Notes: generated by a model from the sequence alone, not told the origin. Positions 45,404 to 55,129 are shown, numbered from the stretch's first letter. The stretch is DNA of 64,000 nucleotides from Methylovorus mays (GCF_020531915.1 NZ_JAJAVG010000004.1:62001-126000); one strand, 5' to 3'. Numbers and translations: made by a program.

Positions 45404-47122
45404 ATGAGTCTACGATTTCGATTGAACTTGCTGATTACCTTGTTGCTGCTCGTATTTATGGGCGTGGTCGGGTTTGTCATCATCCGCGGCATGAAGGCCT
45501 CCACCCAGGAGGGTGTGGAGGCAGCTACACGCGTTACCGTGCAGTTGCTGGATACCGTGATTCTGAGTTCGTATCAGAATCCTGAGTGGGGTTACACCCA
45601 TGAGGTCATGCATCGCTTTTTGCTTTCGTTGGGGCATGTCCGTAGCAATGAAATCATTCTCTATGACTTGCACGGCAATCTGCTATTCAAGTCTCCTCCC
45701 TCCAAATATCGCTCGGATGAAAATCCACCTCGTTGGTTCGTCAAATTGATCGAGCCTGAACAGGAAGTCGTGATGCGTCGTATCCGGTTTGGCATGCTGG
45801 TGGTGGTGTCCAACCCGGGAGGTGCCATTCGTGAGGCATGGAGCCGCTTGAGTAATCTTTTCTGGATTAATCTGGGCTTTTTTATTGTACTGAATGCCAT
45901 GGTGTACTGGATGCTGGGGCGTTGGTTGCGACCAGTCGAGCCTATGCTCAAGGCCATCAACCAGATGGAGCAGGGGGATTTAACGGTGCGCTTGCCTGAA
46001 TTCAAGCTTCCCGAGTTTTCCAAAATTGCCCATAACTTCAACCAGATGGGGGAGTCGCTGCTGGCACGCACCGATGAAAGCCGTCGCCTGGCACTGATCG
46101 TTAAACAGACGGCGGATGCCATCATGATTCATGATCTTGATGGCAATATTTCATTTTGGAATGCGGCTGCGCAGCGCATGTTCGGCTATGCGCCTGAGGA
46201 TATTATCGGACAGTCAGCGGCTATCCTTATCCCTGCAGGGCATGAAGCGGAACTGGAGTCCAATTTTGCTGCCATCAAGCAAATGCAGAAAGTGGAAAAC
46301 CACGATACGCAGCGTGTGGCGCGGGATGGCAAATTACGGGATATTTCCCTGACGGCGGCGCCACTGGTGGATCCCCACTCTGGCGAGGTGATAGGCGAAA
46401 TATGCAGCATGCGGGATATTACCGAACGCAAGCAGGCAGAAGAGGCGGCCTTGCGGCTGGAGGAGAATCGTCAGCTGACGCAGTTGATCCAGCACCATAT
46501 TGAAGATGAGCGGCGCAGTCTGGCACGCGAGTTGCACGATGAACTGGGGCAATATGTCACCGCGATCAAGACCTTTGCGGTAGGTATTTCCAACAAAACC
46601 ACGGAGGCCATGCCAGATATTGCTGCCAATGCGCAAACGATAGTGGCGGCGGCTAATCATATTTATGATGGCATGCACAACATCATCCGCCAGTTACGGC
46701 CCGGCTCACTGGATAACCTTGGCTTGTCAGAAACGCTGCGCGATGCGATTACCAATTGGCAGGGGCAGCACCCGGATGTACGCTTCACGTTGAACTTATC
46801 AGGTTCGCTGGATGACTTAGGGGAAACGCTGAATATTAATCTTTTCCGTATTGTGCAAGAGTCGGTGACCAATGCGCTGCGGCATGCGCAGGCAACCCAG
46901 ATTAATATACGCTTGATAAAAACAACGGAAGGCGCATTGCAGCTTTCCATACAGGATAATGGTGTGGGCATGAATATATGTAATGTGGATCAATCCAAGC
47001 ATTTTGGCTTGCTTGGCATGCGTGAGCGTGTGCAGGCGCTGCATGGGACATTCAGCGTGGACTCGTTGATGGAGCAGGGAACCCAGATCATCGTCGCCAT
47101 TCCTGGTCGAGGTGAAGCATGA
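45404..47122 (+). CDS. Sensor histidine kinase, HAMP-PAS-HisKA_3 (NarX/UhpB type)
   Basis: A 572-residue membrane kinase. Helices near residues 8-28 and 152-172 enclose a short periplasmic sensor of about 120 residues. HAMP (RWLRPVEPMLKAINQMEQG), a PAS domain (DAIMIHDLDGNISFWNAAAQ with PAC segment ICSMRDITERKQAEE), and a HisKA_3 dimerisation domain (RRSLARELHDELGQ, His 378) follow, then an ATPase domain with LFRIVQESVTNALRHA and HFGLLGMRERV. It overlaps the NarL-type regulator gene by four bases (ATGA), so the two form a coupled pair. The stimulus is unknown. Confidence 0.95.
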   Translation: MSLRFRLNLLITLLLLVFMGVVGFVIIRGMKASTQEGVEAATRVTVQLLDTVILSSYQNPEWGYTHEVMHRFLLSLGHVRSNEIILYDLHGNLLFKSPPSKYRSDENPPRWFVKLIEPEQEVVMRRIRFGMLVVVSNPGGAIREAWSRLSNLFWINLGFFIVLNAMVYWMLGRWLRPVEPMLKAINQMEQGDLTVRLPEFKLPEFSKIAHNFNQMGESLLARTDESRRLALIVKQTADAIMIHDLDGNISFWNAAAQRMFGYAPEDIIGQSAAILIPAGHEAELESNFAAIKQMQKVENHDTQRVARDGKLRDISLTAAPLVDPHSGEVIGEICSMRDITERKQAEEAALRLEENRQLTQLIQHHIEDERRSLARELHDELGQYVTAIKTFAVGISNKTTEAMPDIAANAQTIVAAANHIYDGMHNIIRQLRPGSLDNLGLSETLRDAITNWQGQHPDVRFTLNLSGSLDDLGETLNINLFRIVQESVTNALRHAQATQINIRLIKTTEGALQLSIQDNGVGMNICNVDQSKHFGLLGMRERVQALHGTFSVDSLMEQGTQIIVAIPGRGEA

Positions 47123-47760
47123 GCGAGCCCATCAAGGTCATGCTGGTTGACGACCATGCCGTGGTGCGCATGGGATTCAAGATGTTGCTGGAGTCGGCTT
47201 CTGATATCAAAGTCATTGCCGAAGCTGAAAATGGCGAACAGGGCATCAAGCTTTATATGGAGCACCGTCCGGATGTCGTTGTGATGGATATTACGATGCC
47301 GGGCATAGGTGGCCTGGAGGCTATTGAGCGCATCATGGCCAAGGATAGTTCGGCGAAGGTGCTGGTGTTGTCTGCGCATGAGGACTCTGTCCATCCCAAG
47401 CGCGTGCTGAATGCAGGTGCCATGGGGTATCTCACCAAGCGCAGTGCAGCTGAAGAGCTCATCAAGGCAATACGCACGGTAGCCGGTAACAAGCGCTATC
47501 TCGAAGCGACCGTCGCCCAGCAAATGGCGATTCAGCAGTTGTCTGGTGAAGCCAATCCTGTGGATGTACTTTCAGATCGTGAGTTTGAAGTATTCATTGC
47601 CTTGGCCAAAGGGAAAACCACGAATGATATTGCCGAGACCCTTAGTCTTTCGCCGCGCACGGTGGGGACGCATCTCTACAATATCAAGCAGAAGCTGAAC
47701 GCCAATAACTCGGCTGAAATTGCCCTGATTGCCATGCGCTCGGGCCTGATTGACCCTTAA
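47119..47760 (+). CDS. NarL/LuxR-family response regulator
   Basis: A 213-residue regulator with a receiver domain (VMLVDDHAVVRMGFKM, phospho-acceptor Asp 57 in VVVMDITMPGIGG, switch Lys in MGYLTKRSAAEE) and a C-terminal LuxR helix-turn-helix (LSDREFEVFIALAKGKTTND, LSLSPRTVGTHLYNIKQKL). It is the partner of the kinase encoded just upstream, with overlapping start and stop. UvrY/GacA-like or UhpA-like; the target genes are not apparent in the window. Confidence 0.95.
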   Translation: MSEPIKVMLVDDHAVVRMGFKMLLESASDIKVIAEAENGEQGIKLYMEHRPDVVVMDITMPGIGGLEAIERIMAKDSSAKVLVLSAHEDSVHPKRVLNAGAMGYLTKRSAAEELIKAIRTVAGNKRYLEATVAQQMAIQQLSGEANPVDVLSDREFEVFIALAKGKTTNDIAETLSLSPRTVGTHLYNIKQKLNANNSAEIALIAMRSGLIDP

Positions 47761-47766
47761 ATGGAC

Positions 47767-48420
47767 TTAATGGCTGGCATAGCGGGCGACATTCAGTTCG
47801 CCTGCGCCGGCCACTTCCACCACGGCATAATCGCCACTCTTCATGCGTCCGAAATCGGGTGGAATCAGGAAGGTGATGGGCTGGTGGTGATCTCCTACAG
47901 GAGCACCTGTCGCCAGTTGCCAATGCTGCCACTCGGTCGTCGGCGGAACACTTTCTGCTCCCATGAGCCGGGCTTTTTCCAGAATAGAGCGCTTTTCATC
48001 GCCAATCAGCAGATTCCATAACTCCACGCGTACCAGTTTGCTTTGCATCACCGCGGCTTGCATTTTGCTGTCGGGCTCAGCAGGCGTCGTGTCATTTGCA
48101 ATAACTTGGCCTGAGGCGGATGGGGTGTTGATGGAGGCCTGCCGATAGTCCGGCAAAGGTTCTTTAACGGTTTCTACCGTTGAAAAGCCAGAAGTCACAA
48201 AACTTGCCCAGTACTCATCCGGTTCGGTGTCTTTGAGAGGTAGGCTACGGCTTGCTTCATCCTGCTTCAGCAAGTAGTTGTCGTATGCGTCAGATGTCGT
48301 TTTATCAAGGCTGCGCATCGCGATTGACTGAGCGATCTGCTGAGCGAAGGGCCCGCCCATGCAGCCTGTGAGTAGCAAAACGAGGCCAGGCAAGACAAGT
48401 TTGCCTGCAAGGCGACCCAT
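47767..48420 (-). CDS. Hypothetical lipoprotein
   Basis: A 217-residue protein from ATG 48420 whose N-terminus is a lipoprotein signal with lipobox LLTGC (Cys 20). The rest is soluble, with a Pro/Ser-rich middle and a C-terminal beta part (HQPITFLIPPDFG, SGDYAVVEVAGAGELNV). No family recognised. The longer start at 48441 would place seven charged residues before the signal peptide, so I prefer the shorter one. It converges with the response regulator, with six bases between stops and no visible terminator. Confidence 0.75.
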   Translation of the reverse strand: MGRLAGKLVLPGLVLLLTGCMGGPFAQQIAQSIAMRSLDKTTSDAYDNYLLKQDEASRSLPLKDTEPDEYWASFVTSGFSTVETVKEPLPDYRQASINTPSASGQVIANDTTPAEPDSKMQAAVMQSKLVRVELWNLLIGDEKRSILEKARLMGAESVPPTTEWQHWQLATGAPVGDHHQPITFLIPPDFGRMKSGDYAVVEVAGAGELNVARYASH

Positions 48421-48520
48421 GCTTTCACGATCAGATGGCAACGTTGAGAAACCCGGTTGGTATATTGGGATGAAGACTAATCTTTCTTCAAGTGCTTGTC
48501 CAGTTTGAGTAAACGCGCTT

Positions 48521-49402
48521 TTAGCCCTTACCTTGCGGTTTGCGCGATGTGACGCTAATCACGCCGCTCAGCACGATGATGGCCACCGCAAACCAGCGAT
48601 CCAAAGATAGGGTTTCTCGCCAGATAATGATGCCAAACAGGCTGGCGAGGACGACGGTACTGTAGGCCAGGCTGCCAACAATCAGTGGATTGCCTGTGCG
48701 ATAGGCTCGCGTCAATGCAAGCTGGGCTATGGTAGCGGAAACACCTAGCCCAATAAGGAGCAGCAGATCTTCTCCGCCAACACGATGAAAGTCATGTATC
48801 AGCATCCACAAGCCGCCGCCCAGTGTGCAAACCAGTGTGAAATAAAATACAGTGCGCCAGTCGGGTTCGCCCGCCCGCGCAAGCTGGGTCACATGGATGT
48901 AGACAATTCCAGCTAGCGCTCCGGATGTCAGGCCAAGCGCCCCCGCAATCAGCTCATCTGCATGAATGCTGGGCTTGAGCAGCAGGGTGACGCCGATAAA
49001 TCCTAATGCAATGGCAGCGAACAGGATTTTACGGAATTTCTCTCCCAGGTAAAACGGAGCAAGTGCAGCCATGAAAAGCGGAGAGGTGTAATTCAGAGTA
49101 GTGGCCGTCGCCAGAGGCAACTCACTGATTGCGTAGAAGAAAAGGAGGAGTGAAATAAATCCAAGCACCGCCCGCCACATATGTTTTCCGAGCAGGGGGG
49201 TGGCGAGGGATTGATGGCGTATGCGGGTGAGGCCGTATATAAACACCAGTCCAAAAAATGAGCGGTAGAACACGAGTTCTGCGCTACTGAATTTTTGAGC
49301 CCCAAGCTTGACCAGGACGCCCATAATGGCAAAGAAGAATGCGGCCACCAGCATCCACAGGCTACCCAGCCGCCATTGCCTGATCAGGCGGAAAAGATTC
49401 AC
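48521..49402 (-). CDS. EamA/DMT-family transporter
   Basis: A 293-residue inner-membrane protein with ten helices in two EamA repeats (LWMLVAAFFFAIMGVLVKLG in the first; GALAGIVYIHVTQLARAG in the second), as in drug/metabolite or amino-acid exporters. Its start overlaps the Rieske oxygenase stop by four bases, so the two genes are one operon. Substrate unknown; it may move the substrate or product of the oxygenase. Confidence 0.92.
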   Translation of the reverse strand: MNLFRLIRQWRLGSLWMLVAAFFFAIMGVLVKLGAQKFSSAELVFYRSFFGLVFIYGLTRIRHQSLATPLLGKHMWRAVLGFISLLLFFYAISELPLATATTLNYTSPLFMAALAPFYLGEKFRKILFAAIALGFIGVTLLLKPSIHADELIAGALGLTSGALAGIVYIHVTQLARAGEPDWRTVFYFTLVCTLGGGLWMLIHDFHRVGGEDLLLLIGLGVSATIAQLALTRAYRTGNPLIVGSLAYSTVVLASLFGIIIWRETLSLDRWFAVAIIVLSGVISVTSRKPQGKG

Positions 49403-50502
49403 AGGTGGGGGTCTAACTGTTTGCGCATCCAGAGGTGGAAGTGCTCAAGACCGGTTTCCATGGGGTGCTGATAAGGGCCGTGTTCGTCCAAGCCTTGTGC
49501 AAACAGGGCGCGACGACCATCGTGCATGCGCTGGCAGATTTCCTTGTCCTCAATTGCGGTTTCATTGTAGGCCGCCTGCTGAGCTTCTACGTACTCGCGT
49601 TCAAACAAGGCAATGTCTTCCGGATAGTAAAACTCCACCACATTGGTACATGCATCCACCCCGCGAGGAATAAGGTGCGACACGACCAGCACATTCGGGT
49701 ACCACTCGATCATCAGGAAGGGGTAATACACCATCCAGATGGCGCCATACTTGGGTGCAGACTGTTCGCCATACTGCAATACCTGCTCCTGCCAGCGCTG
49801 ATAGGTGGGGGAGCCGGATTTTTGCAGCGAATGCTTTACGCCTACGGTTTGTACGCTGTACCAGTCGCCAAACTCCCAGTTCAGCTGTTCACAGTCCACA
49901 AACTTGTCCAGCCCAGGATGGAAGGGGCCGACATGGTAGTCCTCCAGATAAACCTCGATAAAGGTTTTCCAGTTGAAGGCATATTCTTCCACCATCACGC
50001 GATCAAGCATGTAGCCGGTAAAGTCGAAATCCTGCTTGCAGCCCAACTGGCGCAAGTCGCGCGCAATATCCCTTGGACTGTCAAATAACAAGCCTTGCCA
50101 ATGCTGCAGCGAGGTTTTGTTTAAATGTAAACAAGGGTTGTCAGGAAAATGTGGGGCACCCAGCAATTCGCCCTTGAGGTTGTATGTCCAGCGGTGCAAG
50201 GGGCAGACAATATGATGCGTGTTGCCGCGGCCATTCAGCATGATGGCCTGTCGGTGCCGACATACATTGCTGATCAGCTCAATTCCGTTCTGATTGTGAA
50301 CCAAGGCGCGACCCTCTTGCATCCACGCCAAGGTGTGATAGTCGCCAGGGTGTGGCGTCATCAGCTCATGCCCGATGTATTGAGGCGCATGTGCAAATAA
50401 TACTTTTTGTTCCAGCCTGTAAATCTCGGGGTCGGTATACCAGGCAATCGGCAGCTGCGAAACAGCAGGCCGGGGCAAATTGACGGAGACAAGGGAAGCC
50501 AT
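49399..50502 (-). CDS. Rieske non-heme iron oxygenase, alpha subunit
   Basis: A 367-residue ring-hydroxylating-type oxygenase. The Rieske cluster ligands are Cys 81/His 83 (NVCRHRQ) and Cys 100/His 103 (HIVCPLHRW). The mononuclear iron ligands lie in VYLEDYHVGPFHPGLD (His 190, His 195) and a later acidic residue. Relatives act on aromatic acids, choline, carnitine or other quaternary amines; the length fits the single-component type that needs a separate reductase, and no reductase is encoded nearby. Coupled to a DMT transporter. Substrate open. Confidence 0.9.
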   Translation of the reverse strand: MASLVSVNLPRPAVSQLPIAWYTDPEIYRLEQKVLFAHAPQYIGHELMTPHPGDYHTLAWMQEGRALVHNQNGIELISNVCRHRQAIMLNGRGNTHHIVCPLHRWTYNLKGELLGAPHFPDNPCLHLNKTSLQHWQGLLFDSPRDIARDLRQLGCKQDFDFTGYMLDRVMVEEYAFNWKTFIEVYLEDYHVGPFHPGLDKFVDCEQLNWEFGDWYSVQTVGVKHSLQKSGSPTYQRWQEQVLQYGEQSAPKYGAIWMVYYPFLMIEWYPNVLVVSHLIPRGVDACTNVVEFYYPEDIALFEREYVEAQQAAYNETAIEDKEICQRMHDGRRALFAQGLDEHGPYQHPMETGLEHFHLWMRKQLDPHL

Positions 50503-50756
50503 AGGTTGCGAACAGTGGTTGGAAGTGACTGATTGAATGCGAAATGCAGATAAAACGGCGGACTTGGGATTTTGCCCGAATGGGATATTTTTTCAAGCAG
50601 AATTTTAGCTGTTGTGCAGATGGGGAGGGCGGAATTTTTTATGGTAAACATGCAAGTGCAAAGCCTCGGATCAGGCGTCGAATGTTGCTTAATCGGCTGT
50701 TTTGCGCTAACCTCAACACTCTTGATGTGCAACGATTTTTTACAGAGAAACGGCCA

Positions 50757-50861
50757 ATGAAAAATCCCCTGGATTCGATTTCCGGCACCCTTGTTTCAGG
50801 CGTGATCCTGACCCTGGTGCTGTATGTTTTTCTTAAAAACTTCATATTGGCCGGGGTGTGA
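50757..50861 (+). CDS. Tiny membrane protein (34 residues)
   Basis: MKNPLDSISGTLVSGVILTL followed by VLYVFLKNFILAGV: one hydrophobic helix of about 22 residues and a short polar N-terminus. The stop is two bases ahead of the PuuD-like gene's ATG, so the two are probably translated together and could interact in the membrane. A weak AGAGAAA precedes ATG 50757. I do not recognise a family. The longer open frame upstream (from 50544) is unsupported. Confidence 0.6.
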   Translation: MKNPLDSISGTLVSGVILTLVLYVFLKNFILAGV

Positions 50862-50863
50862 AC

Positions 50864-51355
50864 ATGGATTTGATGCCGGGTTTCGCACGCTGGATACATG
50901 TATGGGCAGGCATTACCTGGGTCGGTCTGCTTTACTACTTTAATTTTGTGCAGGTGCCTGCCTTAAAAGACGCCGCTGCCGATGGCACCGCAGCCGGCAT
51001 CAGCAAGCATGTGGCGCCGAGAGCGCTGCTTTGGTTTCGATGGGCGGCTGTCGTCACGTGGCTTGCAGGCGCTGCCTTGCTGGGCAAGGCGTTTGTTCCT
51101 GCGTTTACATTGCAGGCTGACTACGCCGCGATTGGATTGGGTGCATGGCTGGGCACCATCATGCTGTTTAATGTGTGGGTGTTGATCTGGCCTAACCAGA
51201 AAAAAATTCTGGGATTGGTTCCGGCCGATGATGCATCCAAGGCGCGCGCCCGACGCGTTGCCTTTTTGGCGTCACGAACCAACACTATGCTGTCTGTCCC
51301 CATGATTTTTTTCATGACGAATGGACTGACGCACCGGGCTATTTTCGGGCTTTAG
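50864..51355 (+). CDS. PuuD/urate-hydroxylase N-terminal-like membrane protein
   Basis: A 163-residue inner-membrane protein with four helices; ATG 50864 has GGGG seven bases ahead, and the GTG at 50858 is rejected. WIHVWAGITWVGLLYYFNFV, FRWAAVVTWLAGAALLGKAF and RTNTMLSVPMIFFMTNG match the membrane part of PuuD-type urate hydroxylases, which carry a C-terminal cytochrome c. That domain and any CXXCH are absent, so urate oxidation is doubtful; this short form occurs widely in betaproteobacteria with unknown role. A strong terminator follows. Confidence 0.8.
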   Translation: MDLMPGFARWIHVWAGITWVGLLYYFNFVQVPALKDAAADGTAAGISKHVAPRALLWFRWAAVVTWLAGAALLGKAFVPAFTLQADYAAIGLGAWLGTIMLFNVWVLIWPNQKKILGLVPADDASKARARRVAFLASRTNTMLSVPMIFFMTNGLTHRAIFGL

Positions 51356-51372
51356 GATTTTTATATTGCTGC

Positions 51373-51405
51373 AAACGGCGGCATAGGCCGCCGTTTGTTT
51401 TTTTA
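51373..51405 (+). terminator. Rho-independent terminator before argD
   Basis: AAACGGCGGC (51373-51382) and GCCGCCGTTT (51387-51396) form a perfect 10-bp stem with an ATAG loop, followed by GTTTTTTTTA. It separates the PuuD-like unit from the arginine genes. Confidence 0.93.
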
Positions 51406-51421
51406 TAGATAGAGTTAAACG

Positions 51422-52603
51422 ATGTCTCAACATTTGATGAATACCTATGCCAGACAACCTGTCACCTTTGTAAAAGGTGAGGGTGTCTGGTTATACGATG
51501 CGCAAGGCAACCGTTACCTGGATGGTCTGGCAGGTGTTGCCGTTAATGGGCTGGGGCATGCCCACCCTCGACTGGTGGCTGCTATTAGCGAGCAGGCCGG
51601 TAAGCTGATTCATGTTTCCAATATTTATCAAATTGCCGAGCAGGCCGCCCTGGCGGATAAAGTCTGCGAAATTTCCGGTATGGATCGTGTTTTCTTTTGC
51701 AATTCTGGTTGCGAGGCCAACGAAGCCGCCATCAAGCTGGCGCGTCTGCATGGCCATAACAATGGCATTGAAAACCCAGAAATCATCGTCATGGATAAGG
51801 CGTTTCATGGCCGTACGCTGGCGACCTTGTCTGCAACCGGCAATCGCAAAACCCAGGCAGGCTTTGAGCCGCTGGTGAGTGGGTTTGTGCGCGTGCCGTT
51901 TGACGATCTCGATGCCGTACGCCAAGTGGCGGAGCATAACCCCAATGTGGTGGCGATTTTGGTCGAGCCTGTGCAGGGTGAAGGTGGCATTAACGTGCCG
52001 CGCGATGGCAAGGCGTATCTTGAAGGCTTGCGGGCACTGTGTGATGAGTATGGCTGGCTGCTTATGCTGGACGAAGTGCAGAGTGGCATCGGCCGTACTG
52101 GCACCTGGTTTGCATTCCAGCATACCAATATTCAGCCGGATGTCATGACCCTGGCCAAGGGCTTGGGGTCTGGTGTGCCGATTGGCGCATGTGTGGCGCG
52201 GGGTGCTGCAGCCGAGGTGTTCACGTATGGCAAGCACGGCTCTACCTTTGGTGGTAATCCATTGGCTACAGCGGCTGGTTTGGCAACGCTCAACATCATT
52301 GAGCAAGATGGGTTGTGCGCCCACGCTGAAGAAATAGGTAACTGGATTTGCGATGCTTTCCGCGCAGAGTTTGCTGGCGTGAAAGGGGTAAGCACCATAC
52401 GCAATGCGGGTTTGATGATTGGTATTGAGCTTGATCGTCCTTGTGGCGAACTGGTCAAGCAGGCTCTGGAGCAGCGTCTGCTGATCAATGTCACGGCGGA
52501 CAAGGTGGTGCGCCTGTTGCCGCCACTGATCATCAATCAGGATGAAGCCCAGCAACTGGTCAGCCAGCTCTCTAGTCTGATCAAGGCCTTTTTAGGTCAA
52601 TAA
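51422..52603 (+). CDS. argD: Acetylornithine aminotransferase
   Basis: A 393-residue class III PLP aminotransferase that makes N-acetylornithine from the semialdehyde (and can serve in lysine synthesis). Motifs: FFCNSGCEANEAAIKLAR, HGRTLATLSATGN, LLMLDEVQSGIGRTG, and the PLP Lys 246 in TLAKGLGSGVPIG, then GSTFGGNPLA. Length normal. It is followed after 19 bases by argF, so arginine genes are grouped. Because a terminator precedes it, transcription must start within the 16 bases before ATG or read through. Confidence 0.97.
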   Translation: MSQHLMNTYARQPVTFVKGEGVWLYDAQGNRYLDGLAGVAVNGLGHAHPRLVAAISEQAGKLIHVSNIYQIAEQAALADKVCEISGMDRVFFCNSGCEANEAAIKLARLHGHNNGIENPEIIVMDKAFHGRTLATLSATGNRKTQAGFEPLVSGFVRVPFDDLDAVRQVAEHNPNVVAILVEPVQGEGGINVPRDGKAYLEGLRALCDEYGWLLMLDEVQSGIGRTGTWFAFQHTNIQPDVMTLAKGLGSGVPIGACVARGAAAEVFTYGKHGSTFGGNPLATAAGLATLNIIEQDGLCAHAEEIGNWICDAFRAEFAGVKGVSTIRNAGLMIGIELDRPCGELVKQALEQRLLINVTADKVVRLLPPLIINQDEAQQLVSQLSSLIKAFLGQ

Positions 52604-52622
52604 AATAAAAGAAGTAAACTTT

Positions 52623-53540
52623 ATGGCTATCAAACACTTTTTACAATTCAAGGACTTGAACCGGGAAGAGTTGGATCATATCTTTGAACGTACGCGCTGG
52701 ATCAAGCAGCAGTTCAAGGCTTATCAGCAATACTGGCCGCTGACTGACCGTACCCTGGTCATGATCTTCGAGAAAGCCAGTACCCGTACGCGTCTGTCGT
52801 TTGAGGCTGGCATGCAACAACTTGGCGGTTCAGCGATTTACCTGAATACCCGTGACTCCCAGTTAGGACGCGGTGAGCCAGTGGAAGATGCGGCGCAGGT
52901 CATTTCGCGCATGAGCGATATTGTGATGATCCGTACCTTTGAGCAGGAAATCATCGAGCGCTTTGCGGCTAACTCGCGCGTGCCGGTGATCAATGGCCTG
53001 ACCAACGAATATCACCCATGCCAGATACTGGCCGATATTTTTACCTTTATTGAGCATCGTGGACCTATCCAGGGCAAGACCGTGGCGTGGATAGGTGACT
53101 CCAACAATGTCTGCAATACCTGGCTGCAAGCCGCTGAGGTGCTGGATTTCAATGTGCATGTCTCTACGCCACCAGGTTACGAAGTCGAGCCTGAGCGCGC
53201 AGGGCTGTATGGTCACGAGCATTACGAGGAGTTTACTGATCCGATGGAAGCTGCGCGTGGGGCTGATCTGGTCACCACCGATGTCTGGACATCCATGGGG
53301 TTTGAGGCGGAAAACGAAGAACGTATGCGCGACTTCGCTGACTGGCAGGTGGATGCCGACATGATGCGTGTGGCGAAATCAGATGCCTTGTTCATGCATT
53401 GCTTGCCGGCACATCGTGGTGAAGAGGTGGCTGCCGAAGTGATTGATGGCCCGCATTCGGTGGTTTGGGATGAGGCCGAGAATCGCCTGCATGTGCAAAA
53501 GGCCCTGATGGAATATCTTCTGCTGGGCAAGGTGGCCTGA
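52623..53540 (+). CDS. argF: Ornithine carbamoyltransferase
   Basis: A 305-residue cytoplasmic enzyme that joins ornithine and carbamoyl phosphate to citrulline. EKASTRTRLSFEAGMQQLGG holds the carbamoyl-phosphate loop, NEYHPCQILADIFTFIEH the HPCQ motif, and FMHCLPAHRGEEV the ornithine-binding Cys. Length typical. It stands between argD and a small membrane gene, ahead of argG. Confidence 0.98.
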   Translation: MAIKHFLQFKDLNREELDHIFERTRWIKQQFKAYQQYWPLTDRTLVMIFEKASTRTRLSFEAGMQQLGGSAIYLNTRDSQLGRGEPVEDAAQVISRMSDIVMIRTFEQEIIERFAANSRVPVINGLTNEYHPCQILADIFTFIEHRGPIQGKTVAWIGDSNNVCNTWLQAAEVLDFNVHVSTPPGYEVEPERAGLYGHEHYEEFTDPMEAARGADLVTTDVWTSMGFEAENEERMRDFADWQVDADMMRVAKSDALFMHCLPAHRGEEVAAEVIDGPHSVVWDEAENRLHVQKALMEYLLLGKVA

Positions 53541-53552
53541 CAGTAACGCGGT

Positions 53553-53861
53553 ATGGATAACAAGCCTGTCGAGCTTTCCAGCCATATCCTGCCAGTTGCT
53601 TCCACCATGGTGGGGGTGTGCGTCACCGTTATCTCGGTCATCCAGATCGCACCAGATAAGGCAATATCCAGTTGGGCGGACAAATTGCTGGCAGTGGACA
53701 GTCTGGCTTTCATGGCGAGCACAATGCTGTCTTACTGGTCCATTCGACACAAAGATCATCTGCAGCGTATCGAACGCTATGCCGATAGGCTGTTTTTGCT
53801 GGGGATGGCGCTGATGGTGTTTGTCAGCTTTCTGGTGGCGTTTGAGCTGTTCACTGATTAG
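53553..53861 (+). CDS. Small hypothetical membrane protein
   Basis: A 102-residue protein with hydrophobic segments at about 15-35 (ASTMVGVCVTVISVIQIA), 45-65 and 78-98 (LFLLGMALMVFVSFLVAFEL). A short basic stretch (RHKDHLQRIERY) lies between helices. It starts 12 bases after argF and precedes argG by 44 bases, so it is inside the arginine group but has no obvious link to it. It recalls short DUF-type membrane proteins beside transport genes; I do not know the family. Confidence 0.75.
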   Translation: MDNKPVELSSHILPVASTMVGVCVTVISVIQIAPDKAISSWADKLLAVDSLAFMASTMLSYWSIRHKDHLQRIERYADRLFLLGMALMVFVSFLVAFELFTD

Positions 53862-53905
53862 TTTAGATTTGCATACAAGTAATTAAAAGATAACAGGAAA
53901 AAGTA

Positions 53906-55129
53906 ATGAGCGATGTGAAAAAAGTAGTGTTGGCCTACTCGGGCGGATTGGACACCTCCGTCATTCTTAAATGGCTGCAGGATACCTACCAATGTGAGGT
54001 GGTGACCTTTACCGCTGACTTGGGCCAGGGCGAAGAGCTGGAACCAGCACGCGAAAAAGCCAAGAAATTCGGTGTCAAGGAAATCTATATTGATGACCTG
54101 CGTGAAGAGTTTGTGCGCGATTTCGTATTTCCCATGTTCCGCGCCAATACCGTATATGAAGGTGAATATCTGCTCGGCACCTCCATCGCGCGTCCCCTGA
54201 TTGCCAAGCGCCTTATCGACATTGCCAATGAGACCGGTGCGGATGCCATTTCGCATGGCGCTACTGGTAAGGGTAATGATCAGGTACGTTTTGAGTTGGG
54301 CGCATATGCGCTCAAGCCCGGTGTGAAAGTGATCGCTCCATGGCGCGAGTGGGATCTGCTATCCCGTGAAAAGCTGCTGGCCTATGCCGAGCAGCATGGT
54401 ATCCCGGTAGAAATGAAGCACAAGCAGGGCGGTAGTCCATACTCCATGGATGCCAATCTCCTGCACATCTCCTACGAAGGTCGCCATCTGGAAAACCCGG
54501 CTGCCGAAGCCGAGGAAGACATGTGGCGCTGGACGGTAAGCCCGGAGAAAGCCCCAGATGTGGCCGAGTATCTGGATGTGGAGTATGAGCGCGGCGATAT
54601 TGTGGCGCTGAATGGCAAACGTCTCAAGGCGCATGAGGTCCTGGCCGAGCTCAATCGACTTGGTGGCAAGCACGGCATTGGCCGTCTCGACCTGGTGGAA
54701 AACCGCTACGTTGGTATGAAGTCCCGCGGCTGTTATGAAACTCCCGGCGGCACCATCATGCTCAAGGCGCACCGTGCCATCGAGTCCATCACGCTGGATC
54801 GCGAAGTGGCGCACTTGAAGGATGATCTGATGCCGCGTTACGCCAGCCTGATTTACAACGGCTATTGGTGGAGCCCTGAGCGTATTGCTGTGCAGACGCT
54901 GATTGATCACACCCAGCTGAATGTGAATGGCTGGGTACGCCTCAAGCTCTACAAGGGCAACGTGATTGTGGTCGGCCGTGACAGCAAGACGGATTCACTG
55001 TTTGATTCCACCATCGCCACGTTTGAAGATGACGCGGGCGCTTATGACCAGAAGGATGCTGGCGGTTTCATCAAGCTAAATGCATTGCGCATGCGTATTG
55101 CTGCCAATTTACACAACAAGAAAAAGTAA
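53906..55129 (+). CDS. argG: Argininosuccinate synthase
   Basis: A 407-residue ATP-dependent ligase that makes argininosuccinate from citrulline and aspartate. The ATP pyrophosphate loop is [54 protein letters not shown] and [15 protein letters not shown] are conserved substrate loops. Length usual for the bacterial short type. The ATG is preceded by ACAGGAAAAAG. Followed at 14 bases by ppnP. Confidence 0.98.
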   Translation: MSDVKKVVLAYSGGLDTSVILKWLQDTYQCEVVTFTADLGQGEELEPAREKAKKFGVKEIYIDDLREEFVRDFVFPMFRANTVYEGEYLLGTSIARPLIAKRLIDIANETGADAISHGATGKGNDQVRFELGAYALKPGVKVIAPWREWDLLSREKLLAYAEQHGIPVEMKHKQGGSPYSMDANLLHISYEGRHLENPAAEAEEDMWRWTVSPEKAPDVAEYLDVEYERGDIVALNGKRLKAHEVLAELNRLGGKHGIGRLDLVENRYVGMKSRGCYETPGGTIMLKAHRAIESITLDREVAHLKDDLMPRYASLIYNGYWWSPERIAVQTLIDHTQLNVNGWVRLKLYKGNVIVVGRDSKTDSLFDSTIATFEDDAGAYDQKDAGGFIKLNALRMRIAANLHNKKK

